Shown: positions 1 through 5,733, counted from the stretch's first letter. The stretch is DNA of 5,733 bases from Smithellaceae bacterium (GCA_028718405.1 JAQULV010000113.1:1-5733), one strand, 5' to 3'. The notes: a model not told the origin generated them from the letters alone. A program made the numbers and translations.

Positions 1-1
1 T

Positions 2-676
2 GTAGAGAGAATCAGAGCGGGGACGTCCCATGCCTACGTTGTTGTATGTAAAGGCCGGGCGCTGCTTATCGATGCCGGTAATCGGCGGAAAGGAGAGGTT
101 ATCCTCAAGGGACTGTGTGATCGGGGCGTTAGGCCGACTGCTGTAGAACTGATAATCCCCACGCATACCCATTTTGATCACGTAGGAAGTCTGAGCTTCC
201 TGAAAGACGCAACCGGTGCCAAGGTTCTCGTCCACGAAAAGGAAGCGGCGTCGCTCCGTCAGGGTTACACGGAGATTCCTCGCGGGACGATGAGTTTCAC
301 GCGTCTTGCTTCTCTAATGGGGAGAACATATTTCCGCTGGATCGCCCGATACCGTTCTGTAGAGGCGGATGTAACCATTGCGGAGCGCTATGAGTTAAGC
401 GACTTCGGTATCCCCGGCCAGGTGCTCCCGACACCCGGTCACACGGCAGGCTCGGTGAGCATCGTAATAGGTGGATACGCCGCCTTTGTAGGAGATGCCA
501 TGGTAGGCTATCAACCTTTCACCGTCTTTCCGCCTTTTGCCGATGACGGAGACGCCGTCGCTCACAGTTGGAGCGTTCTGTTGGAATCTGGCGCCGAGTT
601 GTTTCTTCCTGCCCACGGGGCGGCTGTCAGCCGCAGACGGCTCCACCGATGCATGGATGATCAATCCCGTCCATAG
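2..676 (+). CDS. MBL-fold metallo-hydrolase, 5'-truncated by the window edge
   Basis: The frame is open from base 2 to the TAG at 674-676, so 224 residues are visible and the true start lies upstream. The metal-binding motifs of the metallo-beta-lactamase fold appear in order: HTHFDH (164-181), His in PGHTAGS (440-442), Asp in GDAM (494-496) and His in PAHG (614-616). All ligands needed for a binuclear metal site are present, so the enzyme should be an active hydrolase, probably cytoplasmic since no membrane segment is visible. The substrate cannot be read from sequence; the glyoxalase II-like motif set is shared by thioesterases, lactonases and others. An in-frame ATG at 290 would remove the HxHxDH motif, so it is not the real start. 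The 3' end overlaps the convergent malQ by 16 bases. Fold assignment is firm; substrate unknown. Confidence 0.87.
   Translation, partial: VERIRAGTSHAYVVVCKGRALLIDAGNRRKGEVILKGLCDRGVRPTAVELIIPTHTHFDHVGSLSFLKDATGAKVLVHEKEAASLRQGYTEIPRGTMSFTRLASLMGRTYFRWIARYRSVEADVTIAERYELSDFGIPGQVLPTPGHTAGSVSIVIGGYAAFVGDAMVGYQPFTVFPPFADDGDAVAHSWSVLLESGAELFLPAHGAAVSRRRLHRCMDDQSRP
620..642. repeat. Inverted repeat at the convergent gene ends
   Basis: Bases 620-634 form a perfect palindrome around one central base (GCGGCTG-T-CAGCCGC). Its right arm can instead pair with CGGCT at 638-642 across a 4-base loop. It lies at the 3' end of the MBL gene, about 20-40 bases beyond the malQ stop on the opposite strand. No T-run follows on either strand, so it is not a classical intrinsic terminator. 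It might still slow polymerase or protect 3' ends. It could also be chance in GC-rich coding sequence. Confidence 0.4.
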
Positions 677-2157
677 AGGGCCGTGAGTTGATATAGCCGG
701 CGGGCGAGTGACGTTGTGAGCTGCTTCGCACCGAGACGCCATTGCCAGTTCCCCTTCGTCGTACCCGGTTTGTTCATCCTTGCCCCTGCCCCCAATGAAA
801 GGACATCCTGCATAGGGATGATTGCTGTATCAGCGGGGGAAGCCATAGCCAACCTAATTAACGTCCAGGACACGGTCTTTTCCGTCACCTTCCTCCCCGC
901 ATAACTGGAGAGACGCCGTCGGTCGCCGTCAGTTGTCTCCGTTTCAAACCATCCTCTGGCTGTATTGAGATCATGAGTCCCCGTGTAGATAACGTTGCCT
1001 TGTGCGACATTGTGCGGAATCGAGCTGTGATGCGCCATGTTTTCTCCGAAGGCGAAAAGTAGCGGCCGCATCCCCGGGATATGAAAGTCTCGCATGATTT
1101 CCCTCACCTTCGCATCGATCATACCCAGGTCCTCGGCAATTATGGGGAGCCCATGGCGCCTCTTGGCCAGCTTTTCGAGAAGCTCTCGCGCGGGTGCCTC
1201 GACCCAGCGGCCCTTGACGGCCGTCTTTTCCCCGGCCGGGATCTCCCAGTAACCGACATAGCCGCGGAAGTGATCGACGCGCAGCAGATCGTAAAGACCA
1301 AAGTTGTGCTCGAAGCGGTCCAGCAACCATTTGAAACCGGATCTCCGCAAGCTATCCCAGTCATAGACGGGGTTTCCCCAGAGCTGTCCGGTTTTGCTGA
1401 AGAAGTCGGGCGGTACGCCGGCAACGAAGGCGGGCCGCTTCTGTTCGTCCAGCTTGAAGAGATCGGGATGGGCCCAGACGTCGGCACTGTCGTGGTTTAT
1501 ATAGATGGGCATATCGCCGATGATAAGAACCCCCAAATTCCGGCAATACTCTTTCAACGCACACCACTGTTTAAAGAAGAGGTACTGAAGAAACTTTTCA
1601 CGTTCTATCGCCGCTGCCAGAGTTTTGGCCGACTCCCCAATAATCTCGGGCTGCCGGTCGCGGAGGGCCTCCGGCCACGCCGACCAAGCCTTGCCCCGAT
1701 AGCGGTTACGGATGGATGTGAAGAGAGCATAGTCATCAAGCCAGCTTCGTTCGCGTCGGCAAAACTCTGCGAAGCCTTCACGCTGAGGGGATTGCCTAAA
1801 TTTCGTGCAGGCGATTCGTAGGATTTTTTCCTTGAATATTGCCGCCGCCCCGTAATCGACGACGTTACCCTCCGGCAGCATGCTTTCCTGAAGGTCGGCC
1901 TTCTCAACCAAACCTTCTTGTCGCAAGAGTTCGGGACTGATCAGTAAAAGATTGCCTGCAAAGGCGGAAACACTGCTGTAGGGGGCGTGACCGGAGATGG
2001 GAAGCGTCGGGTTGAGGGGAAGAACTTCCCAATAACGTTGCGAGGCCTGGGCGAGAAAATCGGCGAATCGGTAGGCGCCGGGACCGAGATCACCGATGCC
2101 GAAAGGCGAAGGGAGGGAGCTGATATGGAGAAGGATGCCGCTGCCTCGTTGTGACAT
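661..2157 (-). CDS. malQ: 4-alpha-glucanotransferase (amylomaltase), GH77
   Basis: This cytoplasmic enzyme transfers 1,4-alpha-glucan segments between maltodextrins and releases glucose, in maltodextrin or glycogen metabolism. The 498 residues match the roughly 500 of the Thermus-type amylomaltase. Family landmarks are the N-terminal SSLPSPFGIGDLG (14-26), LPLNPT (46-51), GDMPIYI (214-220), GVPPD (247-251), LWGNPVYDW (259-267), RVDHFRGY (293-300), IIAEDLG (339-345), YTGTHD (391-396) and ARMNKPGT near the C-terminus (459-466). By family alignment the nucleophile is Asp295, the acid/base Glu342 and the third carboxylate Asp396. After Asp396 the sequence reads LNT instead of the usual NDT or similar. 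The ATG is supported by AGGAGC at 2162-2167 (minus strand) and by the N-terminal family match. It is divergent from the downstream MBL gene and convergent with the upstream one, with no glycogen gene adjacent. Family call very secure. Confidence 0.96.
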   Translation of the reverse strand: MSQRGSGILLHISSLPSPFGIGDLGPGAYRFADFLAQASQRYWEVLPLNPTLPISGHAPYSSVSAFAGNLLLISPELLRQEGLVEKADLQESMLPEGNVVDYGAAAIFKEKILRIACTKFRQSPQREGFAEFCRRERSWLDDYALFTSIRNRYRGKAWSAWPEALRDRQPEIIGESAKTLAAAIEREKFLQYLFFKQWCALKEYCRNLGVLIIGDMPIYINHDSADVWAHPDLFKLDEQKRPAFVAGVPPDFFSKTGQLWGNPVYDWDSLRRSGFKWLLDRFEHNFGLYDLLRVDHFRGYVGYWEIPAGEKTAVKGRWVEAPARELLEKLAKRRHGLPIIAEDLGMIDAKVREIMRDFHIPGMRPLLFAFGENMAHHSSIPHNVAQGNVIYTGTHDLNTARGWFETETTDGDRRRLSSYAGRKVTEKTVSWTLIRLAMASPADTAIIPMQDVLSLGAGARMNKPGTTKGNWQWRLGAKQLTTSLARRLYQLTALYGRD

Positions 2158-2161
2158 AATT

Positions 2162-2167
2162 GCTCCT
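2162..2167 (-). promoter_or_regulatory. Ribosome binding site of malQ
   Basis: The minus strand reads AGGAGC four bases before the malQ ATG (2155-2157). This supports the chosen start. Confidence 0.75.
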
Positions 2168-2210
2168 GTGCCGCTGCAAAGAGGGGGGTAAGGAAACGAG
2201 TCTTTGTTCT

Positions 2211-2219
2211 CTTATACCA
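2211..2219 (-). promoter_or_regulatory. Candidate extended -10 promoter of malQ
   Basis: The minus strand reads TGGTATAAG, a TGn-extended -10 element with five of six consensus bases in the hexamer. A transcript would start near 2204, giving a leader of about 45 bases before malQ. No good -35 hexamer sits 17 bases upstream, as is common for extended -10 promoters. Predicted from sequence only. Confidence 0.4.
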
Positions 2220-2299
2220 TAAATGTCGCGGAGCGTCGCCACCTGCCGCGCAAGATGGCTCAGCTCATAAAAAACGTCCTGCTTTTTGATTTCCATTTA

Positions 2300-2308
2300 T
2301 GTTATCAT
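2300..2308 (+). promoter_or_regulatory. Candidate extended -10 promoter of the second MBL gene
   Basis: TGTTATCAT is a TGn-extended -10 with the key T1, A2 and T6 bases, inside an AT-rich stretch (about 2266-2316). Transcription would begin near 2315, just before the SD-like GGGGA at 2319 and the ATG at 2329. A matching -35 is weak. The 171-base region between malQ and this gene (2158-2328) shows no convincing operator. Confidence 0.33.
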
Positions 2309-2328
2309 TTTTTTAAGTGGGGAAAGGG

Positions 2329-3234
2329 ATGAAAGCGGATCGAACAAAAATGGCTGAAAGGTTCCAGAGGGAGGCGCTGTGTCTTCTGGGAAACGCCTAT
2401 TTTCAAGTATATCTTGTGAAGGGTGAGAAATCTGCTGCCCTTATTGAAACAGGGGTCTCGGCCACGACGGCAGGCATTGTCGCCGAACTAACCAACCTGG
2501 GCATCCGGCCGGATTACCTAATTATAACTCATCCTCACAGCGATCATGTATGCGGTCTGGCCTCGTTGCGCCAAGCTTACCCCGATGCTAAAGTCATCGC
2601 GGGCAAAGGGGCGGCGGCCTTTCTCGATCACCCGAGAACGGCCGCCGCGTTGATCCATGAAGACCGTCACATGGCGACCTTCCTGGCGGCAGAGGGGCTG
2701 GTTGAACCTCCGGAATACAGCGAGGGCCTGCCTTCGCTTCAGGGAAGCCTCCCCATGGGAGAAGGCGATGAACTCGACCTGGGCGGGGTTACGCTCCACT
2801 TTATGGAAGCTAAGGGCCACGCACCGGGAAACATCCTCGTTCATATCCCGGCACTCGATACAATCCTGGCCGCGGACAGCCTGGGCTACCGTTGCTCTGT
2901 CCAAGGGTTCTTTCCGGTCTTCTTTACAGGTTACAGAGATTATCTGGAGACGATCGACCGTATCGCCGATTTTAAGCCTCGCGCCCTGGGCATGGCTCAT
3001 CACGGTTTTCTTCAAGACGTCGCCGTGAATGCTGCCATCAAGAAGGCAAGGGATGATGCACGACGAATGAGAAAGCGGATAATGACAAACGGAACGAACG
3101 AGGATGTCCTTGCTCAGGAAATATTCCAAGATTACTATCGCGATGAACTTACCCTTTACAGCCCGGGGAACATTTTGTCCTGCTGCCGGTTGCTCGTGCG
3201 CAGGGCGAGAGATGTTCAGCAGTTGTCAGTTTAA
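2329..3234 (+). CDS. MBL-fold metallo-hydrolase of unknown substrate
   Basis: A complete 301-residue metallo-beta-lactamase fold protein, probably cytoplasmic. Metal ligands are visible in order: His68, His70, Asp72 and His73 (HPHSDH), His164 (KGHAPGN), Asp183 (AADS) and a His in AHHG (His224/His225). The C-terminal third after the last motif is basic and likely helical, ending in a segment with a Cys-Cys pair (SCCRLLVRRA). I chose ATG 2329 because GGGGA (2319-2323) is well placed before it. A GTG at 2317 is in frame but has only an AT-rich run upstream. An ATG at 2350 lacks an SD. The gene is divergent from malQ and 45 bases upstream of the peroxiredoxin on the same strand. It shares the fold with the gene at 2-676 but the two are clearly different in sequence. 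Physiological substrate cannot be assigned. Confidence 0.87.
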   Translation: MKADRTKMAERFQREALCLLGNAYFQVYLVKGEKSAALIETGVSATTAGIVAELTNLGIRPDYLIITHPHSDHVCGLASLRQAYPDAKVIAGKGAAAFLDHPRTAAALIHEDRHMATFLAAEGLVEPPEYSEGLPSLQGSLPMGEGDELDLGGVTLHFMEAKGHAPGNILVHIPALDTILAADSLGYRCSVQGFFPVFFTGYRDYLETIDRIADFKPRALGMAHHGFLQDVAVNAAIKKARDDARRMRKRIMTNGTNEDVLAQEIFQDYYRDELTLYSPGNILSCCRLLVRRARDVQQLSV

Positions 3235-3250
3235 ACACAGAACCTATACC
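3223..3250 (+). promoter_or_regulatory. Candidate sigma70-type promoter of the peroxiredoxin gene
   Basis: TTGTCA (3223-3228, five of six consensus bases) and TATACC (3245-3250, four of six) are separated by 16 bases. They overlap the end of the preceding MBL gene. A start near 3257 would leave a leader of about 23 bases. This suggests the peroxiredoxin may be transcribed on its own as well as by read-through. Confidence 0.38.
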
Positions 3251-3266
3251 AATTATCAAAAACACT

Positions 3267-3274
3267 GAGGAGGT
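3267..3274 (+). promoter_or_regulatory. Strong ribosome binding site of the peroxiredoxin gene
   Basis: GAGGAGGT is a near-perfect complement to the 16S rRNA 3' end and sits 5 bases before the ATG at 3280. It is the strongest SD in the window, consistent with an abundant antioxidant protein. It fixes the start and excludes the out-of-frame ATG at 3275. Confidence 0.85.
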
Positions 3275-3279
3275 ATGCT

Positions 3280-3741
3280 ATGGCGAGCTTCGAGATCGGC
3301 AAGAAGGTGAAGGATTTTTCTCTGAAGGACCAGGATGGCGGGGATTTCAAACTTGCGGACAACAAGGGTAAGAAGGTTCTTCTTTCCTTTCATCCTCTAG
3401 CTTGGACCCCCATCTGCGCGACGCAGATGAAGGACCTCGAGAAAAATCGGAAAGTCTTCGACAAACTGGGCGCTGTAGCCGTGGGCGTCAGCGTCGACAG
3501 CGTTCCTTCCAAGAAGGCTTGGGCGAAGAGTCTCAGGATTAAAAACACCAAGTTGCTTGCCGACTTCTGGCCTCATGGCGCTGTCGCGAAGAGTCTCGGT
3601 CTGTTGAGGAGAGAAGGCATTTCCGAACGGGCCAACGTTATTCTCGATGAGAAAGGAAAAGTGATCTATAGGAAGATCTATCCAATCAAGCAGCTTCCCG
3701 ACATAAGCGAAATCCTGGATTTTCTGAAATCGGCCTCCTGA
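3280..3741 (+). CDS. Peroxiredoxin (AhpC/TSA superfamily), single-cysteine type
   Basis: A 153-residue thioredoxin-fold peroxidase that should reduce hydrogen peroxide and organic hydroperoxides in the cytoplasm. The active-site signature PxxxTxxC is present as P39-LAW-T43-PI-C46, with Cys46 as peroxidatic cysteine. The conserved active-site Arg is Arg117 in SERANVIL. The N-terminus (GKKVKDFSLKDQDG) and C-terminal half have the usual order of this family. Cys46 is the only cysteine, so no resolving cysteine exists in the chain; recycling must use an external thiol or another protein. Length fits the BCP/AhpE-sized group of about 150-160 residues. The gene lies 45 bases after an MBL hydrolase and 79 bases before larC. 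Superfamily is secure; BCP versus AhpE-like subgroup is not resolved. Confidence 0.92.
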   Translation: MASFEIGKKVKDFSLKDQDGGDFKLADNKGKKVLLSFHPLAWTPICATQMKDLEKNRKVFDKLGAVAVGVSVDSVPSKKAWAKSLRIKNTKLLADFWPHGAVAKSLGLLRREGISERANVILDEKGKVIYRKIYPIKQLPDISEILDFLKSAS

Positions 3742-3754
3742 AGCGGAGCTGCAA

Positions 3755-3780
3755 ATACCTTTGCTATCCCGGCTAGGTAT
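3755..3780 (+). repeat. Hairpin in the prx-larC intergenic region
   Basis: ATACCT (3755-3760) and AGGTAT (3775-3780) are perfectly complementary across a 14-base loop. No T-run follows, so it does not look like an intrinsic terminator. It directly precedes the larC leader hairpins and could be part of the same leader RNA. A 6-base stem alone is weak evidence. Confidence 0.35.
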
Positions 3781-3781
3781 G

Positions 3782-3818
3782 GTAAATGAGAGGTAATTCC
3801 TCATTTGCGGAGATTACC
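3782..3818 (+). promoter_or_regulatory. Switch-like leader of larC with two alternative stems
   Basis: Stem A pairs 3782-3790 with 3800-3808 (nine pairs, one of them G-U, 9-base loop) and leaves the larC SD free. Stem B pairs 3792-3800 with 3809-3818 (nine pairs, bulged G3812, 8-base loop) and places the SD GGAG (3809-3812) inside the helix. The stems share C3800, and each uses the other's loop, so full forms are mutually exclusive. A partial H-type pseudoknot is also possible (GGTAAT 3792-3797 with ATTACC 3813-3818), leaving GGAG as its third loop. This geometry suggests translational control of larC. It does not match a riboswitch class I recognise. Ligand or protein partner unknown. Confidence 0.45.
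3809..3812 (+). promoter_or_regulatory. Ribosome binding site of larC, deciding a TTG start
   Basis: GGAG lies 8 bases before TTG 3821. An in-frame TAA at 3794-3796 limits any upstream extension, and no ATG or GTG lies between, so this SD supports TTG as the start. Confidence 0.65.
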
Positions 3819-3820
3819 CC

Positions 3821-5008
3821 TTGAAGATACTTGTCTTCGATCCCGTAGGCGGTGCCAGCGGCGACATGATCCTGGGAAGCCTCGTCCACCTGGGATGTCC
3901 CCTCGACTACTTAAAGACAATATACGATACCCTGGGTTTAGGCGGTTTTCGGATCAAAACGTCGCTTGAAAAAGTAAGCGGCATCGAATCACTGGATCTG
4001 AGCTTTGCCATCGCACCGGAAAAGAAAAACCGGAACCACGCTGATATCGTCCGCCTCATCAGCCGGGCAAAGCTCCCCACAGAAGTTAGGAAAAGGAGTC
4101 TCGCCGCCTTTGCGGCGCTAGCCGAGGCTGAGGCTAAGGTGCACGGCGAGAAACCGGCCCAGGTCCACTTCCATGAACTGGGGGCGCTGGATTCTATCCT
4201 CGATATCGTCGGCATTTCCGCTGCCATTGCCTGGTTTGGAGTGGAGAAGATCTACTCGCTTCCCCTTCCCATGGGATCGGGGACGGTGAAATGCCGTCAC
4301 GGTATTCTCCCCGTTCCAGCACCGGCGACGACGATTCTCCTCGAAGGCATGAAAGTCCGCTGGCCCGATGTTGAAGGCGAACTCACCACCCCCACGGCTG
4401 CCGCTATTTTCAAGACCATGACCATCCCCGGCGAACCGCCCGAGGTCACTATCTTTGGTAGCGGCTATGGTCGCGGCGACAAGAGATACGGCGATTGGCC
4501 AAATCTCTTCCGTGCCATCCTCTGTGAAACTCCCGATGAAAAGAGGGAACGGGTCTACGTAATCGAAGGCGATGTAGACGATATGATCCCGGAAGACTGG
4601 GAAGTCGTACAGCAGCGCCTTTTCGACCTCGGTGTCTTGGATGTGGTGCTCACTCCTCAGATTATGAAGCGGGGCCGGCCTGGTGTTAATCTCCGCGTCC
4701 TCGTGAGGGATGATTTGCTGCCGGCGGCAAGCGAGACGATTCTCAATGAAACGACGACCATCGGCATCCGCTGCTATCCCGTCGAAAGAATCGTGCTTCC
4801 TCGGAGTGTTTTCTCGCTTACGACGCCTTACGGGAAAATCGCTGTCAAGGAAGTCATTACACCGGCAGGAGAGAGGAGATACAAACCCGAATTCAAAGAC
4901 CTGCAGAGGATAGCCGACACGAAGGGCCTGCCACTCTCCCGTCTCCGCAAAGATATCGAGATGCTCATTGTCGAGAACAGCAAGAAGGAGAAGAAAAAGA
5001 AGTCATGA
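3821..5008 (+). CDS. larC: Nickel-pincer cofactor biosynthesis protein LarC (single-chain)
   Basis: LarC is the CTP-dependent nickel insertase (cyclometallase) that completes the nickel-pincer nucleotide cofactor of LarA-type racemases. The 395 residues cover both halves of the family. The N-terminal part has DPVGGASGDM (7-16), HADIVRLI (73-80), the His-rich VHFHELGALDSI (115-126), LPMGSG (149-154), HGILPVPAPAT (160-170) and EGELTTPT (185-192). The C-terminal half has GDVDDMIPE (250-258), MKRGRPG (282-288), NETTTIG (309-315) and PVERIVLPR (320-328). In Lactiplantibacillus plantarum the halves are joined by programmed frameshifting; here they are one continuous frame. It starts with TTG, which yields the conserved MKILVFD N-terminus. 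The tail is lysine-rich (from about 388). It overlaps larB by ATGA. A few motif positions differ from the usual form (GDVDDM for the common TNIDDM). Confidence 0.95.
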   Translation: MKILVFDPVGGASGDMILGSLVHLGCPLDYLKTIYDTLGLGGFRIKTSLEKVSGIESLDLSFAIAPEKKNRNHADIVRLISRAKLPTEVRKRSLAAFAALAEAEAKVHGEKPAQVHFHELGALDSILDIVGISAAIAWFGVEKIYSLPLPMGSGTVKCRHGILPVPAPATTILLEGMKVRWPDVEGELTTPTAAAIFKTMTIPGEPPEVTIFGSGYGRGDKRYGDWPNLFRAILCETPDEKRERVYVIEGDVDDMIPEDWEVVQQRLFDLGVLDVVLTPQIMKRGRPGVNLRVLVRDDLLPAASETILNETTTIGIRCYPVERIVLPRSVFSLTTPYGKIAVKEVITPAGERRYKPEFKDLQRIADTKGLPLSRLRKDIEMLIVENSKKEKKKKS

Positions 5009-5733
5009 ACTATACGACGCTCGATGAGTTGCTTACCGCATATAAGCAAGGGAAGATTGATCTTAAGGAAGTCCAGGAATTGGTCGTCCGTCTCTTTTAT
5101 GAAGAAGGCGAATTCTTTTTGCTCGATCTCCACCGCGAAAAGCGCATCGGTTTTCCCGAGGTCGTCTATGCCGAAGGTAAGGATGTTGACCACCTTCTCG
5201 CTATTGTGGAAAAAGTGCTGGAAAAGAAGGACATCGTTTTCGTCTCGCGAATTACCAGTGAAAAGGAAGAGGCGCTCCGACAGCACTTTCCGTCCCTCCA
5301 GTTCGTCAAGAAGGGCAGACTCCTGGTGATCAAAAAGGGCACCGCGAAACCGAAGTATATCGGGGCCGCAGGGATCATCACGGCCGGTACTTCCGACATC
5401 CCCTTCGCTGAGGAGTGCGGCCTCATCCTGGAAGAGCTCGGGGTAAAGGTGAGTTCGTCTTACGACTCCGGTGCCTCGGGAATGCACCGGCCCCATCTGA
5501 GTCTCAAGCAGGTGAAGGATTCACAAGTGCTCATCATCTTCGCCGGGATGGAAGGGGTCTTGCCCACGCTAATCGCCTCCCTTTCCGATTTGCCGGTCAT
5601 TGCCGTGCCCACGCCCGTGGGCTACGGCTACGGAGGCGAGGGGATCGGCGCGCTCACGACAATGCTCCAGACCTGCGTTCCCGGTGTTTTAGTCGTCAAC
5701 ATCGGCAACACCATCGGCGCCGCGGCTGCGGCC
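5005..5733 (+). CDS. larB: Pyridinium-3,5-biscarboxylic acid mononucleotide synthase LarB, 3'-incomplete
   Basis: LarB carboxylates the pyridine ring of nicotinic acid adenine dinucleotide and cleaves its phosphoanhydride, the first step of nickel-pincer cofactor synthesis. The frame is open from ATG 5005 to the window end (243 residues). LarB proteins are about 250 residues, so little is missing. Residues 1-115 form the N-terminal domain with DLHREKRIGFPEVVY (41-55). From about 119 the PurE-like carboxylase domain follows: TAGTSDIP (126-133), GASGMHR (156-162), AGMEG (180-184), VPTPVGYG (201-208), Cys224 in LQTC, then VVNIGNT (230-236). Cys224 matches the conserved cysteine that attacks the pyridine ring in LarB (family knowledge, recalled). 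ATG overlaps the larC stop, so translation is probably coupled; the only SD-like AAGGAG (4984-4989) is far upstream. The glycine-rich stretch near 207-214 is unlike the common LarB sequence. Confidence 0.94.
   Translation, partial: MNYTTLDELLTAYKQGKIDLKEVQELVVRLFYEEGEFFLLDLHREKRIGFPEVVYAEGKDVDHLLAIVEKVLEKKDIVFVSRITSEKEEALRQHFPSLQFVKKGRLLVIKKGTAKPKYIGAAGIITAGTSDIPFAEECGLILEELGVKVSSSYDSGASGMHRPHLSLKQVKDSQVLIIFAGMEGVLPTLIASLSDLPVIAVPTPVGYGYGGEGIGALTTMLQTCVPGVLVVNIGNTIGAAAAA

Noticed and set aside
1081..1821. Long + strand ORF (246 codons) inside malQ
   Set aside because: Antisense to well-conserved malQ motifs, no SD, and no recognisable domain; a shadow of the real gene.
2090..2296. Minus-strand ORF of 68 codons upstream of and overlapping the malQ start
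   Set aside because: The first 30 residues look protein-like, but there is no SD before its ATG, the candidate malQ promoter lies inside it, and its last third overlaps malQ out of frame. A short gene remnant cannot be excluded.
2317..2328. GTG start giving a four-residue longer MBL protein
   Set aside because: Only an AT-rich T-run precedes it, whereas ATG 2329 has a well-placed GGGGA, and the candidate promoter would start transcription about two bases before the GTG.
2518..3129. Minus-strand ORF of 203 codons opposite the second MBL gene
   Set aside because: The opposite strand carries the complete MBL motif series, and this frame shows no family features.
3755..3806. Intrinsic terminator between the peroxiredoxin gene and larC
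   Set aside because: Hairpins exist, but none is GC-rich and followed by a T-run, so read-through from the peroxiredoxin gene into larC is likely.
3782..3818. Known NiCo or preQ1 riboswitch
   Set aside because: The region is too short for the NiCo class and does not match the preQ1-I conserved sequence as I recall it; an Rfam search would decide.
4828..5496. Minus-strand ORF of 222 codons across the larC-larB junction
   Set aside because: It spans two genuine overlapping genes in antisense and has no recognisable motif.

Overview
The window suits a bacterial chromosome of moderately high GC, with compact gene packing, sigma70-like promoter elements and good Shine-Dalgarno (SD) sites. The gene mix is two metallo-beta-lactamase (MBL) fold hydrolases, an amylomaltase, a one-cysteine peroxiredoxin and nickel-pincer cofactor genes. 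This fits an anaerobe or facultative anaerobe, perhaps of the Desulfobacterota/deltaproteobacterial type. That taxonomic guess comes from protein flavour only and is weak. No RNA gene, CRISPR array, insertion sequence or phage gene was seen.

Layout. (1) Positions 2-676, + strand: 3' part of an MBL-fold hydrolase gene that begins outside the window. (2) 661-2157, - strand: complete malQ (4-alpha-glucanotransferase), converging on and overlapping the first gene by 16 bases. (3) 2158-2328: divergent promoter region with an extended -10 motif in each direction. (4) 2329-3234, + strand: a second MBL-fold hydrolase. (5) 3280-3741, + strand: a peroxiredoxin with a very strong ribosome binding site and possibly its own promoter. 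(6) 3742-3820: an intergenic leader with overlapping, mutually exclusive hairpins that can expose or bury the larC ribosome binding site. (7) 3821-5008 larC and 5005-5733 (incomplete) larB, overlapping by ATGA.

How the genes work together. Only larC and larB form a clear pathway unit. LarB makes the first intermediate of the nickel-pincer nucleotide (NPN) cofactor from nicotinic acid adenine dinucleotide, and LarC performs the final nickel insertion. The sulfur-insertion enzyme LarE and a LarA-type racemase are not in view and may lie downstream or elsewhere. malQ acts in maltodextrin/glycogen metabolism and looks functionally separate. The MBL-peroxiredoxin pair may be partly co-transcribed, but no shared pathway can be shown. 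The most interesting non-coding signal is the switch-like leader of larC, at about 3782-3818.
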